A stretch of 9,279 bases of DNA from Anaerolineae bacterium (GCA_027079895.1 JALWUZ010000023.1:1-9279), one strand, 5' to 3'. Positions 1-7,249 are shown, numbered from the stretch's first letter. Program-made: numbers and translations. Notes: generated from the sequence alone by a model not told the origin.

Positions 1-106
1 GGGGGGTGTCCGTCGGCACGGGCGTGCTCTGCGGCATAGGCGCGTTGCACGCCAGGGAAAGCAACAGAATCAACGTCAACACTGCTACCATCTGTTTGGG
101 TGACAT
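1..106 (-). CDS. Putative lipoprotein, N-terminal part only
   Basis: The 5' end of a minus-strand gene that leaves the window at its left edge; 35 codons are visible. The start is ATG at 106-104, preceded by an AGGAG Shine-Dalgarno site with about 7 bases of spacing. The visible protein is a lipoprotein signal peptide: Lys4, a hydrophobic stretch at about residues 6-18, and a lipobox LSLAC with the lipidated cysteine at residue 20. A Pro/Thr/Ser-rich linker follows (from about residue 23), typical of the flexible tether of surface lipoproteins. The mature domain lies outside the window, so the function is unknown. It begins 85 bases after the mvhD stop; whether it is the last gene of the operon or a separate unit cannot be told, since I see neither a clear terminator nor a promoter in that gap. 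Confidence 0.75.
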   Translation of the reverse strand, partial: MSPKQMVAVLTLILLLSLACNAPMPQSTPVPTDTP

Positions 107-191
107 TTCTCATCTCCTGGGCCGACCGGACCGACCGCGCGTGCGCCGTCCACCCGGAAGGGCATCTCATGACATCCCTCCGGTCAACCGG

Positions 192-605
192 CTAGAGTTT
201 GCTGCGCGGCGGCAGTTGCTTCACCCGGTCGGTGAACTCGCGCACCGTCTCGGCGAAGAGCCCCCCCTCGGAGGCGGAGACCCACTTGGCCAGAAACCGC
301 TCCGGTTCGATACCGGTGAATTCGAGCAACGCCTGCAACACCGGCATCCGCCGGGCGGTGCGGTGATTGCCGGTGGAGTAGTGGCAGTCGCCGATGTGAC
401 ATCCCAGCACCATCACCCCATCCGCCCCCTCCTGGAAGGTGCGGATGACCAGTTCCGGGGATACGCGCCCGGAGCAGGGGACGCGGATGATTTTGATGTT
501 GGGCGGGTACTTGAGCCGCGCCGAGCCGGCCAGGTCGGCGCCGGCATAACTACACCAGTTGCAGAGAAAGCCGATGATCTTCGGCTCCGGGTTGACCTCT
601 GGCAT
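192..605 (-). CDS. mvhD: MvhD-family hydrogenase/heterodisulfide reductase iron-sulfur subunit (FlxD-like)
   Basis: A 137-residue MvhD/FrhD-family protein, full length for the stand-alone form. In methanogens MvhD carries a 2Fe-2S cluster and passes electrons from a hydrogenase to HdrA; in bacterial Flx-Hdr complexes FlxD does the same from a diaphorase. The family pattern is clear: a GFLCNWCSYAGAD start (Cys15, Cys18), VPCSGRV (Cys44) and GCHIGDCHY (Cys69, Cys74). All five cysteines are present as Cys, unlike methanococcal VhuD, which has selenocysteine. The ATG at 605-603 has an excellent AAGGAGGT site 4 bases upstream. It sits 25 bases after the hdrA stop, as expected for its direct partner. 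The protein is cytoplasmic with no membrane segment. Its likely electron source here is the FAD/NAD(P)H reductase at 5328-6164, because no hydrogenase large or small subunit is seen. The family call is certain; the partner assignment is inferred. Confidence 0.95.
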   Translation of the reverse strand: MPEVNPEPKIIGFLCNWCSYAGADLAGSARLKYPPNIKIIRVPCSGRVSPELVIRTFQEGADGVMVLGCHIGDCHYSTGNHRTARRMPVLQALLEFTGIEPERFLAKWVSASEGGLFAETVREFTDRVKQLPPRSKL

Positions 606-630
606 AAAGACCTCCTTGTGTGTGGATTCG

Positions 631-2604
631 CTACTCTCCCGCAGCGGCCATCGTCTGCCGCATGCCGTTCATCGCGCCGACCATCTCGGCGATCAACTGC
701 CGGTCGGTGAAGTGGCGCAGGGTGATGGCCTTCGACGGGCAGGCCCCGGTGCAGGTGCCACAGCCTTTGCAGAGAGCCTCCATCACGTGAGCGATTCGGC
801 GGTCGCTCAGGTACTCGATCGCGCCGTAGGGGCAAGCCTGGATACACTGCGTGCAGCCGACGCACATCAACTCGTCCACCACCGCCGTGGCGGACTCGAC
901 CTCCACCTCCCCCTGACGGATGAAGGAGAGCACCCGCGCCGCCGCCGCCGCGCCCTGGGCCACCGATTCGGGGATGTCGCGCGGGCCCTGGGCGCACCCG
1001 GCGATGAACACTCCATCGGTCAGCGTCGCCACCGGGTCCAGTTTGGGATGTTTCTCCTTGAACCAGCCGTCGGCGTCGCAACTGATGTTGAAGATCTGCG
1101 CCACCTCGCGGGAGTCGTGGCGCGGTTCCAGTCCCACGCTGAGGATGACCATGTCCACCGGCACGTGCATCCCCTTCCCCAGCGACTTGTCCTGGACGTG
1201 AATCACCAGTTTGTCGCCGTCCGGCAGAATCTCCGACGGGCGGCCGTTGATGAAGGCCACCCCTTCCCGCTGAAGCCGTTTGTAGAACTCCTCGTACCCC
1301 TTGCCGGCGGTGCGCATATCAATGTAGAACTCGTAGATCCGCGCCCCGGTGTGCCCGTGTACCAGGTGGGCCAGTTTGAGCGAGTACATACAGCAGACTT
1401 TGGAGCAGTAGTGATTGTAATTTTCGTCCCGGCTACCGACGCAGTGGATGATGCCGACCGTCTGCGGCTCCGTCTTCCCGTCCCGCAGGACGACGTGGCC
1501 GTCGGTGGGGCCGGAACCGGCCAGCATGCGCTCCACCTCCAGGCTGGTGAAGACGTTGGGATACTTCCCGTAGCCGTAGGCGGAGATGCGGCGGGCGTCG
1601 AAGGGGTCGTAGCCGGTCGCCAGGATGATGTTCCCCACCTGCACCTCGATGATCTCGTCCTGCTGAGAGTAGTCTATGGCGTGGGTGGGGCAGACCTTCT
1701 CGCACAACTTACAGCGGCCTTTGGTAAAGAAGAGGCAGGCGTCCCGGTCAATCACCGGAACGGCGGGGACCGCCTGCGGGAAAGGCCGGTAGATCGCCTT
1801 GCGCTTCCCCAGGCCGACGTTGAAACCGGTGTCTATGACCCGGCGCGGACACTTCTCCTCGCACGTGCCGCAGCCGGTACACAGATCCATGTTCACCGAG
1901 CGGGCCTTCTTGCGGATGCGGATGTTGAAGTTGCCCACGTACCCGGTGACTTCCTCGACCTCGCTGTACGTCAAGAGCGTGATGTTGGGATGCCGACCGA
2001 CATCCATCATTTTGGGGCCGAGAATTCAGGCACTACAGTCCAACGTGGGGAAGGTCTCGTCCAACTGCGCCATCCTCCCCCCGATGGACGGTTCACGCTC
2101 CACCAGATAGACGTGATAATTGGCGTTCGCCAGTTCCAAAGCGGCCTGGATGCCGGTGATGCCCGCGCCGACGACCAGCGTGGCCGGGTTGATGGGGACT
2201 TTGTTGACGCTCAGCGACTGGTGATGGCGCACTCTGGAGACGGCGGCCTCGACGAGGGCTTTGGCCTTCTCCGTGGCCTCCTCTTTGTCATCGTGAACCC
2301 ACGAGCATTGCTCCCGGATGTTGGCCTGCTCGAAGAAGTAGGGGTTGAGCCCCGCTTCGGACAGGGCCCGCTGAAAAGTGGGCTCGTGCATCCGGGGGGT
2401 GCAGGAGGCGACCACGACCCGGTCCAGGCCGTGCTCCTTGATGTCCTCCTTGATGAGTTCCTGCCCCAGACTGGAGCACATGAACTCGTAATCGCGGGCG
2501 ACGGTGACACCGTCCAGGTCTTTGGCCCACTGCGCCACTCCCTCGCAATCCACCACCCCGGCGATGTTGTTCCCGCAGTGACACACGTACACGCCAATTT
2601 TCAT
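631..2604 (-). CDS. hdrA: HdrA, selenocysteine-containing heterodisulfide reductase subunit A (in-frame TGA read as Sec)
   Basis: A 657-residue HdrA if TGA at 2028-2026 is read as selenocysteine (residue 193). HdrA is the cytoplasmic flavin and Fe-S hub of Hdr complexes, where electrons are bifurcated. Seen in order: the N-terminal HdrA domain (MKIGVYVCHCG); a Rossmann FAD motif GAGITG (146-151); GGRMAQLDETFPTLDCSA then Sec then ILGPKM, where other HdrAs have Cys; ferredoxin cysteines 242/245/248/252 and 290/298/301/305; a CVGSRD...YCSKVCCMYS block (about 388-408); and C-terminal 2x4Fe-4S cysteines 581/584/587/591 and 612/615/618/622. Length matches classical HdrA (about 650-660). The ATG at 2604 has AAGGAGG 9 bases upstream. 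The downstream ATG at 2010 has no Shine-Dalgarno site, which argues against a separate second gene. Conserved domains on both sides of the TGA stay in one frame, and a SECIS-like hairpin follows it. It is not a Qmo subunit by neighbourhood, although QmoA/B are homologous. Confidence 0.93.
1988..2004 (-). promoter_or_regulatory. Bacterial SECIS-like hairpin directing Sec insertion at the hdrA UGA
   Basis: Read on the minus strand, GGAUGUC and GGCAUCC pair over 7 bp (including one U-G pair) and close a GGUC tetraloop at 1998-1995. The loop begins 28 bases after the UGA at 2028-2026. Bacterial SECIS elements lie inside the coding region just downstream of UGA, with conserved G and U in the apical loop; the E. 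coli fdhF element also presents GGUC in its loop and binds SelB. Position, stem and loop all fit. The folding was done by eye, with no energy calculation. Confidence 0.8.
2026..2028 (-). other. UGA selenocysteine codon (Sec193 of HdrA)
   Basis: In-frame TGA between GCC (Ala192) and ATT (Ile194). It replaces the cysteine of the conserved DCxxC-ILxPKM motif of HdrA. TGA is one base from the Cys codons TGC/TGT. It ends other genes of this operon normally (3567-3569, 2639-2641, 7250-7252), so it is not a general sense codon in this organism. Confidence 0.92.
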
Positions 2605-2638
2605 TACCCTTGTCCTCCTTTTGTGCTCGGCGTCCGGC

Positions 2639-3565
2639 TCACTCGCCGCCGAACAGGATTCGCTCCACTTCCTCCAACCGCTCCACCCCTTTCACCTCGT
2701 AGGGCAGGAGCGGGATTTCCGCCAGCGTCATCCGCCCGCCGTACTCAGCGTGCAGCATCTCCAGGTACGGCTGCTGCATCTCCCGCCGACGACGGAGGAA
2801 GTCACACTCCGCCGCCGACACCACGTCGTTGATGATGAGATGGCGCACCGTCAGCCCGTGCTCCGCCAACTCCGCGAGCACCCGGCGGCTCTGGTACACC
2901 CCCAACGCCTCCGGGATGGTGACGAGGATGAACTCCACGTTGTCCGGGTCGCCGAAGAACTCCATCGTCTGCCGGGCCAACTCCTGCCAACTGGCGATGA
3001 TCTCCCGGAAAGGCATCTGCTTCAGGCGGAAGCGGTCTTGCACTTCCAGGTAGATTTTGGGCGCCACCCGCAGGTGTGCGAGGAAACGCCCCGGCAGCCC
3101 CAGAAGCCGCAGTGTATCTCCGGCGGGGGCGGTGTCCCAGACGACCAGGTCGTACCGCCCGCTGCGGATGTGCCCCAGGATGTAGTCGAGCATGAACTCC
3201 TCCTGGATTCCGGGGGCCAGCGCGGCGTAATCAATCACCTCGTCGTAGGGCAGGTCTACCAGCGCGGAGGCGGCCTGGTAAACCTCCGGGCCGAACTTCT
3301 CTTTCCATCGGCGCATCACCTCGTCGGGGCTGATCTCCAGGCCGTAGAGGTGCGGCACTCCCGGCACCGGCCTCTCCGTCGGGCCGATCTCCGCCTCGAA
3401 GATGTCGGAGAGGGACGGGGTGAGGTCGCTGGAGATAATCAAGGTGCGGCGTCCCCGCCGCGCAAAATGGAGCGCGGTCGCCGCCGAGGAGGTGGTCTTC
3501 CCCACGCCCCCCTTGCCGCCGAACATCAGCACCCGTCGGTCGAGGTCTGCGTCCCGCCAGGCCAT
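2639..3565 (-). CDS. ArsA/Get3-family P-loop ATPase
   Basis: A 308-residue single-domain ATPase of the ArsA/Get3 (SIMIBI) class. Seen: deviant Walker A GGKGGVGKTT (16-25) with the signature lysine; a switch I region SSDLTPSLSDIF (45-56) keeping the catalytic-type Asp54; and a switch II region DTAPAGDTLRLL (144-155). ArsA and Get3 usually have DTAPTGHT at switch II, so the His is Asp here. Arsenite-pump ArsA is about twice this length with two such domains; Get3 is slightly longer and carries a zinc-binding CxxC. This protein has one cysteine only (in AAECDF) and no CxxC, so neither tail-anchored protein targeting nor Fe-S carrying by cysteines is supported. No arsB or arsR is nearby. Its ATG lies one base after the stop of the AAA ATPase gene, with GAAGGAG inside that gene's end, so the two are probably translationally coupled. 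A role in assembling or modulating the Hdr complex downstream is only a guess. Confidence 0.9.
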   Translation of the reverse strand: MAWRDADLDRRVLMFGGKGGVGKTTSSAATALHFARRGRRTLIISSDLTPSLSDIFEAEIGPTERPVPGVPHLYGLEISPDEVMRRWKEKFGPEVYQAASALVDLPYDEVIDYAALAPGIQEEFMLDYILGHIRSGRYDLVVWDTAPAGDTLRLLGLPGRFLAHLRVAPKIYLEVQDRFRLKQMPFREIIASWQELARQTMEFFGDPDNVEFILVTIPEALGVYQSRRVLAELAEHGLTVRHLIINDVVSAAECDFLRRRREMQQPYLEMLHAEYGGRMTLAEIPLLPYEVKGVERLEEVERILFGGE

Positions 3566-3566
3566 C

Positions 3567-5309
3567 TCACTCCTTCAGCGGCGGCAGCGGGCGGAGCCCA
3601 AAGAGCCGCAGTAACTCGTCCAGCCGCTCCCCGTCGGTGAACAGCACGTCGTGGTCGCGCAGCCGAGATTCCGCCTCGTCGGTGAAACCGCCCCGGCTGA
3701 AGTACCACTTCACCGGTTCCTCGTCGCCGGGCCAGGCGTCCCGCGCCGCCCGGCACGCCGCCAGAAAATGCTCCACCTCTCCGACGCCCACCGGTCGGCG
3801 GCGGTTCTTCGACTCCACGCACCACCACTCCGCCGAGCCGGTGACGCCGACCAGGTCTATCTCCGCCCCGCCGAACTTCTGGCGGGTGAGCACGTCCACC
3901 GCGAAGCGCGGCAGCCGCACCGGCCGCTCCACGCCGAAATACTTTCCGTCCACCTCCCGGCCGTCGAAGCGGCGCATCAGCAGTTCCAGGTAAGCCTCGC
4001 CCAGCAAGCCGACTGTGTCGCTGTAACTCCCCAGCAGCCGCCGGTACTTGTAGAACAACTCCTGCTGCACCCGCGCCCAGGTGTCCTCGAAGCGGCTTAC
4101 CCGCACCAGGCCCTCCAGGTAGTCCCGCAGGAGCGGGTCCTTGATGACCCTGTAGGTCAGGCCGAGCACGTCCAGCGACTCGATGATGTCGGCGCGGGCC
4201 AGGTGACGCAGGGCCAGGTAGACCTCCTCCTCGCTCACGCCCTGCTCCCGTGCCACCCGCCGGGCGTCCTGGGCCGTGAACGGCTCCCCCTGCCGCTCGG
4301 CCATCGTCAACAGCACCTCGCGGGCCAGCCCCCGCCGATTGGCCTGGAACAGCGTGTGCATCACCCACTCGCTCACGTCGCTGAAGATCACCCCCTGGGT
4401 CACGTCCACCGCCGTCGCGCGGGCCAGCGTCTCCGGGTCGTCCAGGTGCCAGCCCTGCTCGCCGGCCTGGTCCACGACCGCTTTGATGTAGAACGGGTTG
4501 CCGTCGGTGCGCCGGGCCAATTCTGCCGCCACCTCCGGGGCGACCCGCAGGCCGTAGGGACGCGCCGCCCGCTCCGCCAACTCGATGGCGTAGTAACTTT
4601 CGAGGCCGCCGAACCGCTCGACTTTGAAGCGCAGGAACAGCGGGCCCTGGCCCAGTATCTCGCGCGTGAAGATCGTCACCGCCGAGCCGGTGACCAGGAC
4701 GGGGCACAGCAGCCCCTCGACGCCCGGCTTGAAGACGCCGCGCATGTCCAGCGTCCCCGCGTCCGTCGTGTCCACGTCCAGGAGCAACTGGAACTCGTCC
4801 ACCAGGAAGACGATGGGGGTACGGTCGAGGTCGGACACGTCCCGCGCCCCGGCCATCGCTACCCGCGTCAGGTCGTAGGGGGAGTCTCTGAGGCTGTCCA
4901 CGCGCGCCGTCACCTCGCGCAGTCCGGGCGGCCCCGCGCTCTCGACCAGCGGGAGCAACTCCTCCCACTTCAGGCGGAGTATCCTCCGGTGCTCACCCTT
5001 GCGCCGGAAAGCGAAATAGTGGCGCAGAAAATTGGCGAAGTACTCCAGGGCGAAGGCGTCTCCGGTGCGGGGCATGTGCTCCAGGTTGACGTAGACCGGC
5101 GTCACCTCTTCCTGCTCCCAGAACAGCCGGTTGAACAGGCGCAGGAAGACTTCCGTCTTGCCCATCCGCCGCCGCCCGATGATGGCGCGGCTCGTCATCG
5201 TCAGGCGCGGCGTCCCCAGGATGCGCTCGAACCACCGGTCGAGGAACTCCTGCCGGTCGGTGAAGATCTCGTCGGAGATGATTTGGGTGTAAGGCCCCTG
5301 GGGACTCAT
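3567..5309 (-). CDS. AAA ATPase with C-terminal PD-(D/E)XK nuclease-like domain (archaeal-type ATPase/DUF234-like)
   Basis: A 580-residue protein of the archaeal-type (STAND-like) ATPase group. Order: a short N-terminal segment; Walker A GRRRMGKT (45-52), a variant typical of this group; Walker B IVFLVDE (166-172); a sensor-like VLVTGSA (205-210); RTDGNPFYIKAV (267-278), a lid motif; a helical or winged-helix region (about 320-400); and a C-terminal domain with a PD-(D/E)XK pattern of Glu438 (LLGEAYLE), Asp485 (GAEIDLVG) and Glu499-x-Lys501 (WCVESKNRR). These match the DUF234-type nuclease fold often joined to such ATPases. The nuclease residues look intact. The start ATG at 5309 has only a weak GAGGG site, 18 bases after the preceding stop. 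No toxin, antitoxin, restriction or CRISPR partner is present. Family members are largely uncharacterised, so its function inside a redox operon is unknown. Confidence 0.85.
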   Translation of the reverse strand: MSPQGPYTQIISDEIFTDRQEFLDRWFERILGTPRLTMTSRAIIGRRRMGKTEVFLRLFNRLFWEQEEVTPVYVNLEHMPRTGDAFALEYFANFLRHYFAFRRKGEHRRILRLKWEELLPLVESAGPPGLREVTARVDSLRDSPYDLTRVAMAGARDVSDLDRTPIVFLVDEFQLLLDVDTTDAGTLDMRGVFKPGVEGLLCPVLVTGSAVTIFTREILGQGPLFLRFKVERFGGLESYYAIELAERAARPYGLRVAPEVAAELARRTDGNPFYIKAVVDQAGEQGWHLDDPETLARATAVDVTQGVIFSDVSEWVMHTLFQANRRGLAREVLLTMAERQGEPFTAQDARRVAREQGVSEEEVYLALRHLARADIIESLDVLGLTYRVIKDPLLRDYLEGLVRVSRFEDTWARVQQELFYKYRRLLGSYSDTVGLLGEAYLELLMRRFDGREVDGKYFGVERPVRLPRFAVDVLTRQKFGGAEIDLVGVTGSAEWWCVESKNRRRPVGVGEVEHFLAACRAARDAWPGDEEPVKWYFSRGGFTDEAESRLRDHDVLFTDGERLDELLRLFGLRPLPPLKE

Positions 5310-5327
5310 CGGATACCCTCGCGCCGG

Positions 5328-6164
5328 TTACAGGAACCCCTCCAAGAACTCGGCCACCTCGTACTGCCAGAAGACCGGCCCGTCTATGCAGATGAACTTC
5401 TCGCCCATGTTGCACCGTCCGCACTTGCCGATGCCGCAGTGCATGCGGGCCTCCAACGTGGTCAACATCTGCTGCGGGGTGAACCCCAACTTCTGCAACG
5501 TCAGGAAGACGAAGTGAATCATAATCGGCGGGCCGCAGGTGATGGCGACGGCGTTTTGCGTCGCCGGGTCCACCTCCTCCAGCAACTTGGTGATCAGCCC
5601 GACGTGCCCCTGCCAGCGGTCGTCCCCCCGGTCCACCGTGACGTGGAACTCGGTATCCGGCGCGGCGGCCCACTCGTCGAACTCGTCGGTGAAGACGAGC
5701 AGGTCGGGGCTGCGGGCGGCCCAGAGGATGGTCAGGTGGCCGTAGTCCGCGCGCCGGTCGAGCACCGTCTGGATGACCGGGCGCAGCGGTGCGCCGCCGA
5801 TGCCGCCGCCCAGGATGACGATGTCCCGGCCCTTGATTTCGTCCAGGGGGAACCAGTTGCCCAGCGGCCCGCGTACCCCGACCGGGTCGCCCACTTCCAG
5901 CGCGTGCAGGGTGTGGGTGACGTGCCCGATGGCGTTGACGGCGAACTCCAGGTACGGCCCCCGGACGGAGGCGATGCCGAACGGCGCCTCACCGGCCCCG
6001 AAGGCGGAGACGAAGGCGAACTGCCCCGGTCGGTAAGTGCCGATAGTCGCCTGCCCCTCCGGCTCCGTCAACTCGACCTGAAAGAGTTTGATGCCGGTCG
6101 CCAGGTCGCGCACCCCGGCCAGCCGGCCCAGATACGGGCGCATGGGATTGTTGTCTGCTGTCAT
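5328..6164 (-). CDS. FAD/NAD(P)H oxidoreductase, hydrogenase gamma/FlxA type
   Basis: A 278-residue ferredoxin-NADP reductase-like protein of the sulfhydrogenase gamma/PyrK/FlxA family. It transfers electrons between NAD(P)H and Fe-S partners through FAD and one 2Fe-2S cluster. Seen: an FAD-binding beta-barrel with YRPGQFAFVS (about 44-53); the pyridine-nucleotide motif GGGIGGAPLRP (119-129); CGPP (210-213), typical of the NAD(P)-binding end; and a C-terminal 2Fe-2S set Cys243, Cys248, Cys251, Cys259 (MHCGIGKCGRCNMG). Length is normal for the family. It is a soluble cytoplasmic protein. AGAGGAGGC lies directly before the ATG and overlaps the stop of the PEBP gene, so translation is probably coupled. 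With the two ferredoxin subunits upstream and MvhD downstream it gives the FlxABCD set of modules. NADH versus NADPH preference cannot be told by eye. Confidence 0.9.
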   Translation of the reverse strand: MTADNNPMRPYLGRLAGVRDLATGIKLFQVELTEPEGQATIGTYRPGQFAFVSAFGAGEAPFGIASVRGPYLEFAVNAIGHVTHTLHALEVGDPVGVRGPLGNWFPLDEIKGRDIVILGGGIGGAPLRPVIQTVLDRRADYGHLTILWAARSPDLLVFTDEFDEWAAAPDTEFHVTVDRGDDRWQGHVGLITKLLEEVDPATQNAVAITCGPPIMIHFVFLTLQKLGFTPQQMLTTLEARMHCGIGKCGRCNMGEKFICIDGPVFWQYEVAEFLEGFL

Positions 6165-6174
6165 CCTGCCTCCT

Positions 6175-6765
6175 CTAACGTCTGGAATAAGTCCCCATCC
6201 ACTCCGCCTGGGCGAGGACGTGCCCGCTCATAGCCGCCAGCACCTCCTCCTTACTCGCGCCGACGGCCAGCCCCAGCGGTGCGTCCAGCGCGTAGAGGCG
6301 GAAGTAGTAGCGGTGAGTGCCGCGCGGCGGACAGGGGCCGCCGTAATCCGTCCGCCCCCAACTGTTCAGCCCGTGACGGCTGCCGTCGGCCAGCGTCCCC
6401 TGGGACGGGACGGCCTCCGGCAGGGCGCGGGATTCCGGCGGCAGGTCGAAGAGCACCCAGTGAACCCAGGTCCCCATCGGCGCGTCGGGGTCGTCCATCA
6501 CCAGCGCGAAACTCCTCGTCCCCGCCGGCGGCTCGTTCCACTGCAAGGGGGGCGAGATGTCCTCCCCGTCGCAGGTGTAGCGGGCGGGGATCGGCTTCCC
6601 GTTGGCGAAAGCGGTACTGCTGAGAGTGAAAGTGACCGTCATCTCAGGCTCTCCTTCCTCCGGCGGCGCGGCGGTCGGCGATGGCGTCGCCGCCGGGGCC
6701 GACCGGCAGCCGCTCAGCGCGATTATCAACCCCACCAGTCCCCAGAGAAACAGCCTGGCCTTCAT
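6175..6765 (-). CDS. PEBP-family (YbhB/YbcL) lipoprotein
   Basis: A 196-residue phosphatidylethanolamine-binding-protein family member. The N-terminus is a lipoprotein signal: Lys2 and Arg4, a hydrophobic stretch about 5-17, and lipobox LSGC with Cys20. A Pro/Ala/Thr/Glu-rich linker (about 23-41) precedes the PEBP domain (about 42-194). Family motifs are ARYTCDGED (61-69), SPPLQW (71-76), DDPDAP (91-96), GTWVHWVLFDLP (98-109), GPCPPRGTHRYYFRLYALD (143-161). Bacterial members are poorly understood; binding of a small anionic ligand is suggested by the fold. It should be anchored outside the cytoplasmic membrane. It begins 7 bases after the mscL stop with only a weak GGTGGG site, so it is probably coupled to mscL translation. 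It is an odd neighbour for cytoplasmic redox genes and nothing in it suggests electron transfer. Confidence 0.93.
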   Translation of the reverse strand: MKARLFLWGLVGLIIALSGCRSAPAATPSPTAAPPEEGEPEMTVTFTLSSTAFANGKPIPARYTCDGEDISPPLQWNEPPAGTRSFALVMDDPDAPMGTWVHWVLFDLPPESRALPEAVPSQGTLADGSRHGLNSWGRTDYGGPCPPRGTHRYYFRLYALDAPLGLAVGASKEEVLAAMSGHVLAQAEWMGTYSRR

Positions 6766-6772
6766 CCCACCG

Positions 6773-7231
6773 TTACGTCAACTCCGAGGTGCAGTTCGGG
6801 CAGCGGGTCGCCTTGATGGGGATGGTGGTGAAGCAGTACGGGCACTCCTTCGTCGTCGGCGCGGCGGGCTTCTCCACCTCTTTTTTGTGCATTTGATTGA
6901 TGGCCCGCACGAGCAGGAACACCACCCAGGCCACGATGATGAAATTGATCACGTTGTTGATGAACACGCCGTAGTTGACCGTCACCGCGCCGGCGGCCTG
7001 GGCCTCGGCCAGCGAACTGTACGGCCCGACGGGGTCGCCCGGCTTGAGCAGGAGGAACAGGTTGGCGAAGTCCACCCCGCCCAGCAGGAGGCCGATGGGG
7101 GGCATGAGGACATCGTTCACCAGCGATTTGACGATGGTGCCGAAGGCCGCGCCGATGATGAGGCCGACCGCCATATCAATCACATTGCCCCGCAGGGCGA
7201 ACTCCTTGAACTCCTTCAGTATCTTCGACAT
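6773..7231 (-). CDS. mscL: MscL, large-conductance mechanosensitive channel with C-terminal zinc ribbon
   Basis: A 152-residue MscL. The channel opens under membrane tension to release solutes on osmotic downshock, as a homo-oligomer in the cytoplasmic membrane. Seen: the N-terminal amphipathic segment KEFKEFALRGNVIDMAVGLIIGAAF; a first membrane helix about 16-46; the periplasmic loop (about 50-85); and a second helix about 87-110. A polar linker then leads to four cysteines in two CPxC knuckles (Cys130, Cys133, Cys144, Cys147), a zinc-ribbon-like tail replacing the plain C-terminal helical bundle of E. coli MscL. GAGGAGGT lies 5 bases before the ATG, 18 bases after the preceding stop. The channel part is standard; the tail may stabilise the oligomer or sense metal or redox state, which is a guess. 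Confidence 0.96.
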   Translation of the reverse strand: MSKILKEFKEFALRGNVIDMAVGLIIGAAFGTIVKSLVNDVLMPPIGLLLGGVDFANLFLLLKPGDPVGPYSSLAEAQAAGAVTVNYGVFINNVINFIIVAWVVFLLVRAINQMHKKEVEKPAAPTTKECPYCFTTIPIKATRCPNCTSELT

Positions 7232-7249
7232 CTCGACCTCCTCGTGGTA

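Noticed and set aside
107..191. Terminator after mvhD
   Set aside because: Short GC-rich inverted pieces (CCGG-TTGA-CCGG and repeated GACCG units) are present, but there is no T-run and no strong stem, so I do not call it.
631..2010. Separate 459-residue HdrA C-terminal gene starting at ATG 2010
   Set aside because: There is no Shine-Dalgarno site, and the start would fall inside the conserved ILGPKMMD segment that belongs to full-length HdrA; Sec read-through explains it better.
631..2604. hdrA as a pseudogene broken by a nonsense mutation
   Set aside because: The single interruption falls precisely at a known Cys/Sec position with a SECIS-like hairpin after it, and the rest of the gene is intact.
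559..2832. Long plus-strand open frame of 757 codons
   Set aside because: It lies opposite hdrA and part of the ArsA-like gene, shows no recognisable domain and is rich in His/Arg/Gly/Val, as expected for the antisense of GC-rich coding DNA.
3567..5309. A defence or toxin-antitoxin system built on the AAA/nuclease-like protein
   Set aside because: No partner gene, repeat or mobile-element end is seen; all neighbours are redox, envelope or ArsA-type genes.
3651..6233. Plus-strand open frame of 860 codons
   Set aside because: It is antisense to two genes with clear motifs, has low-complexity composition, and runs across gene boundaries.
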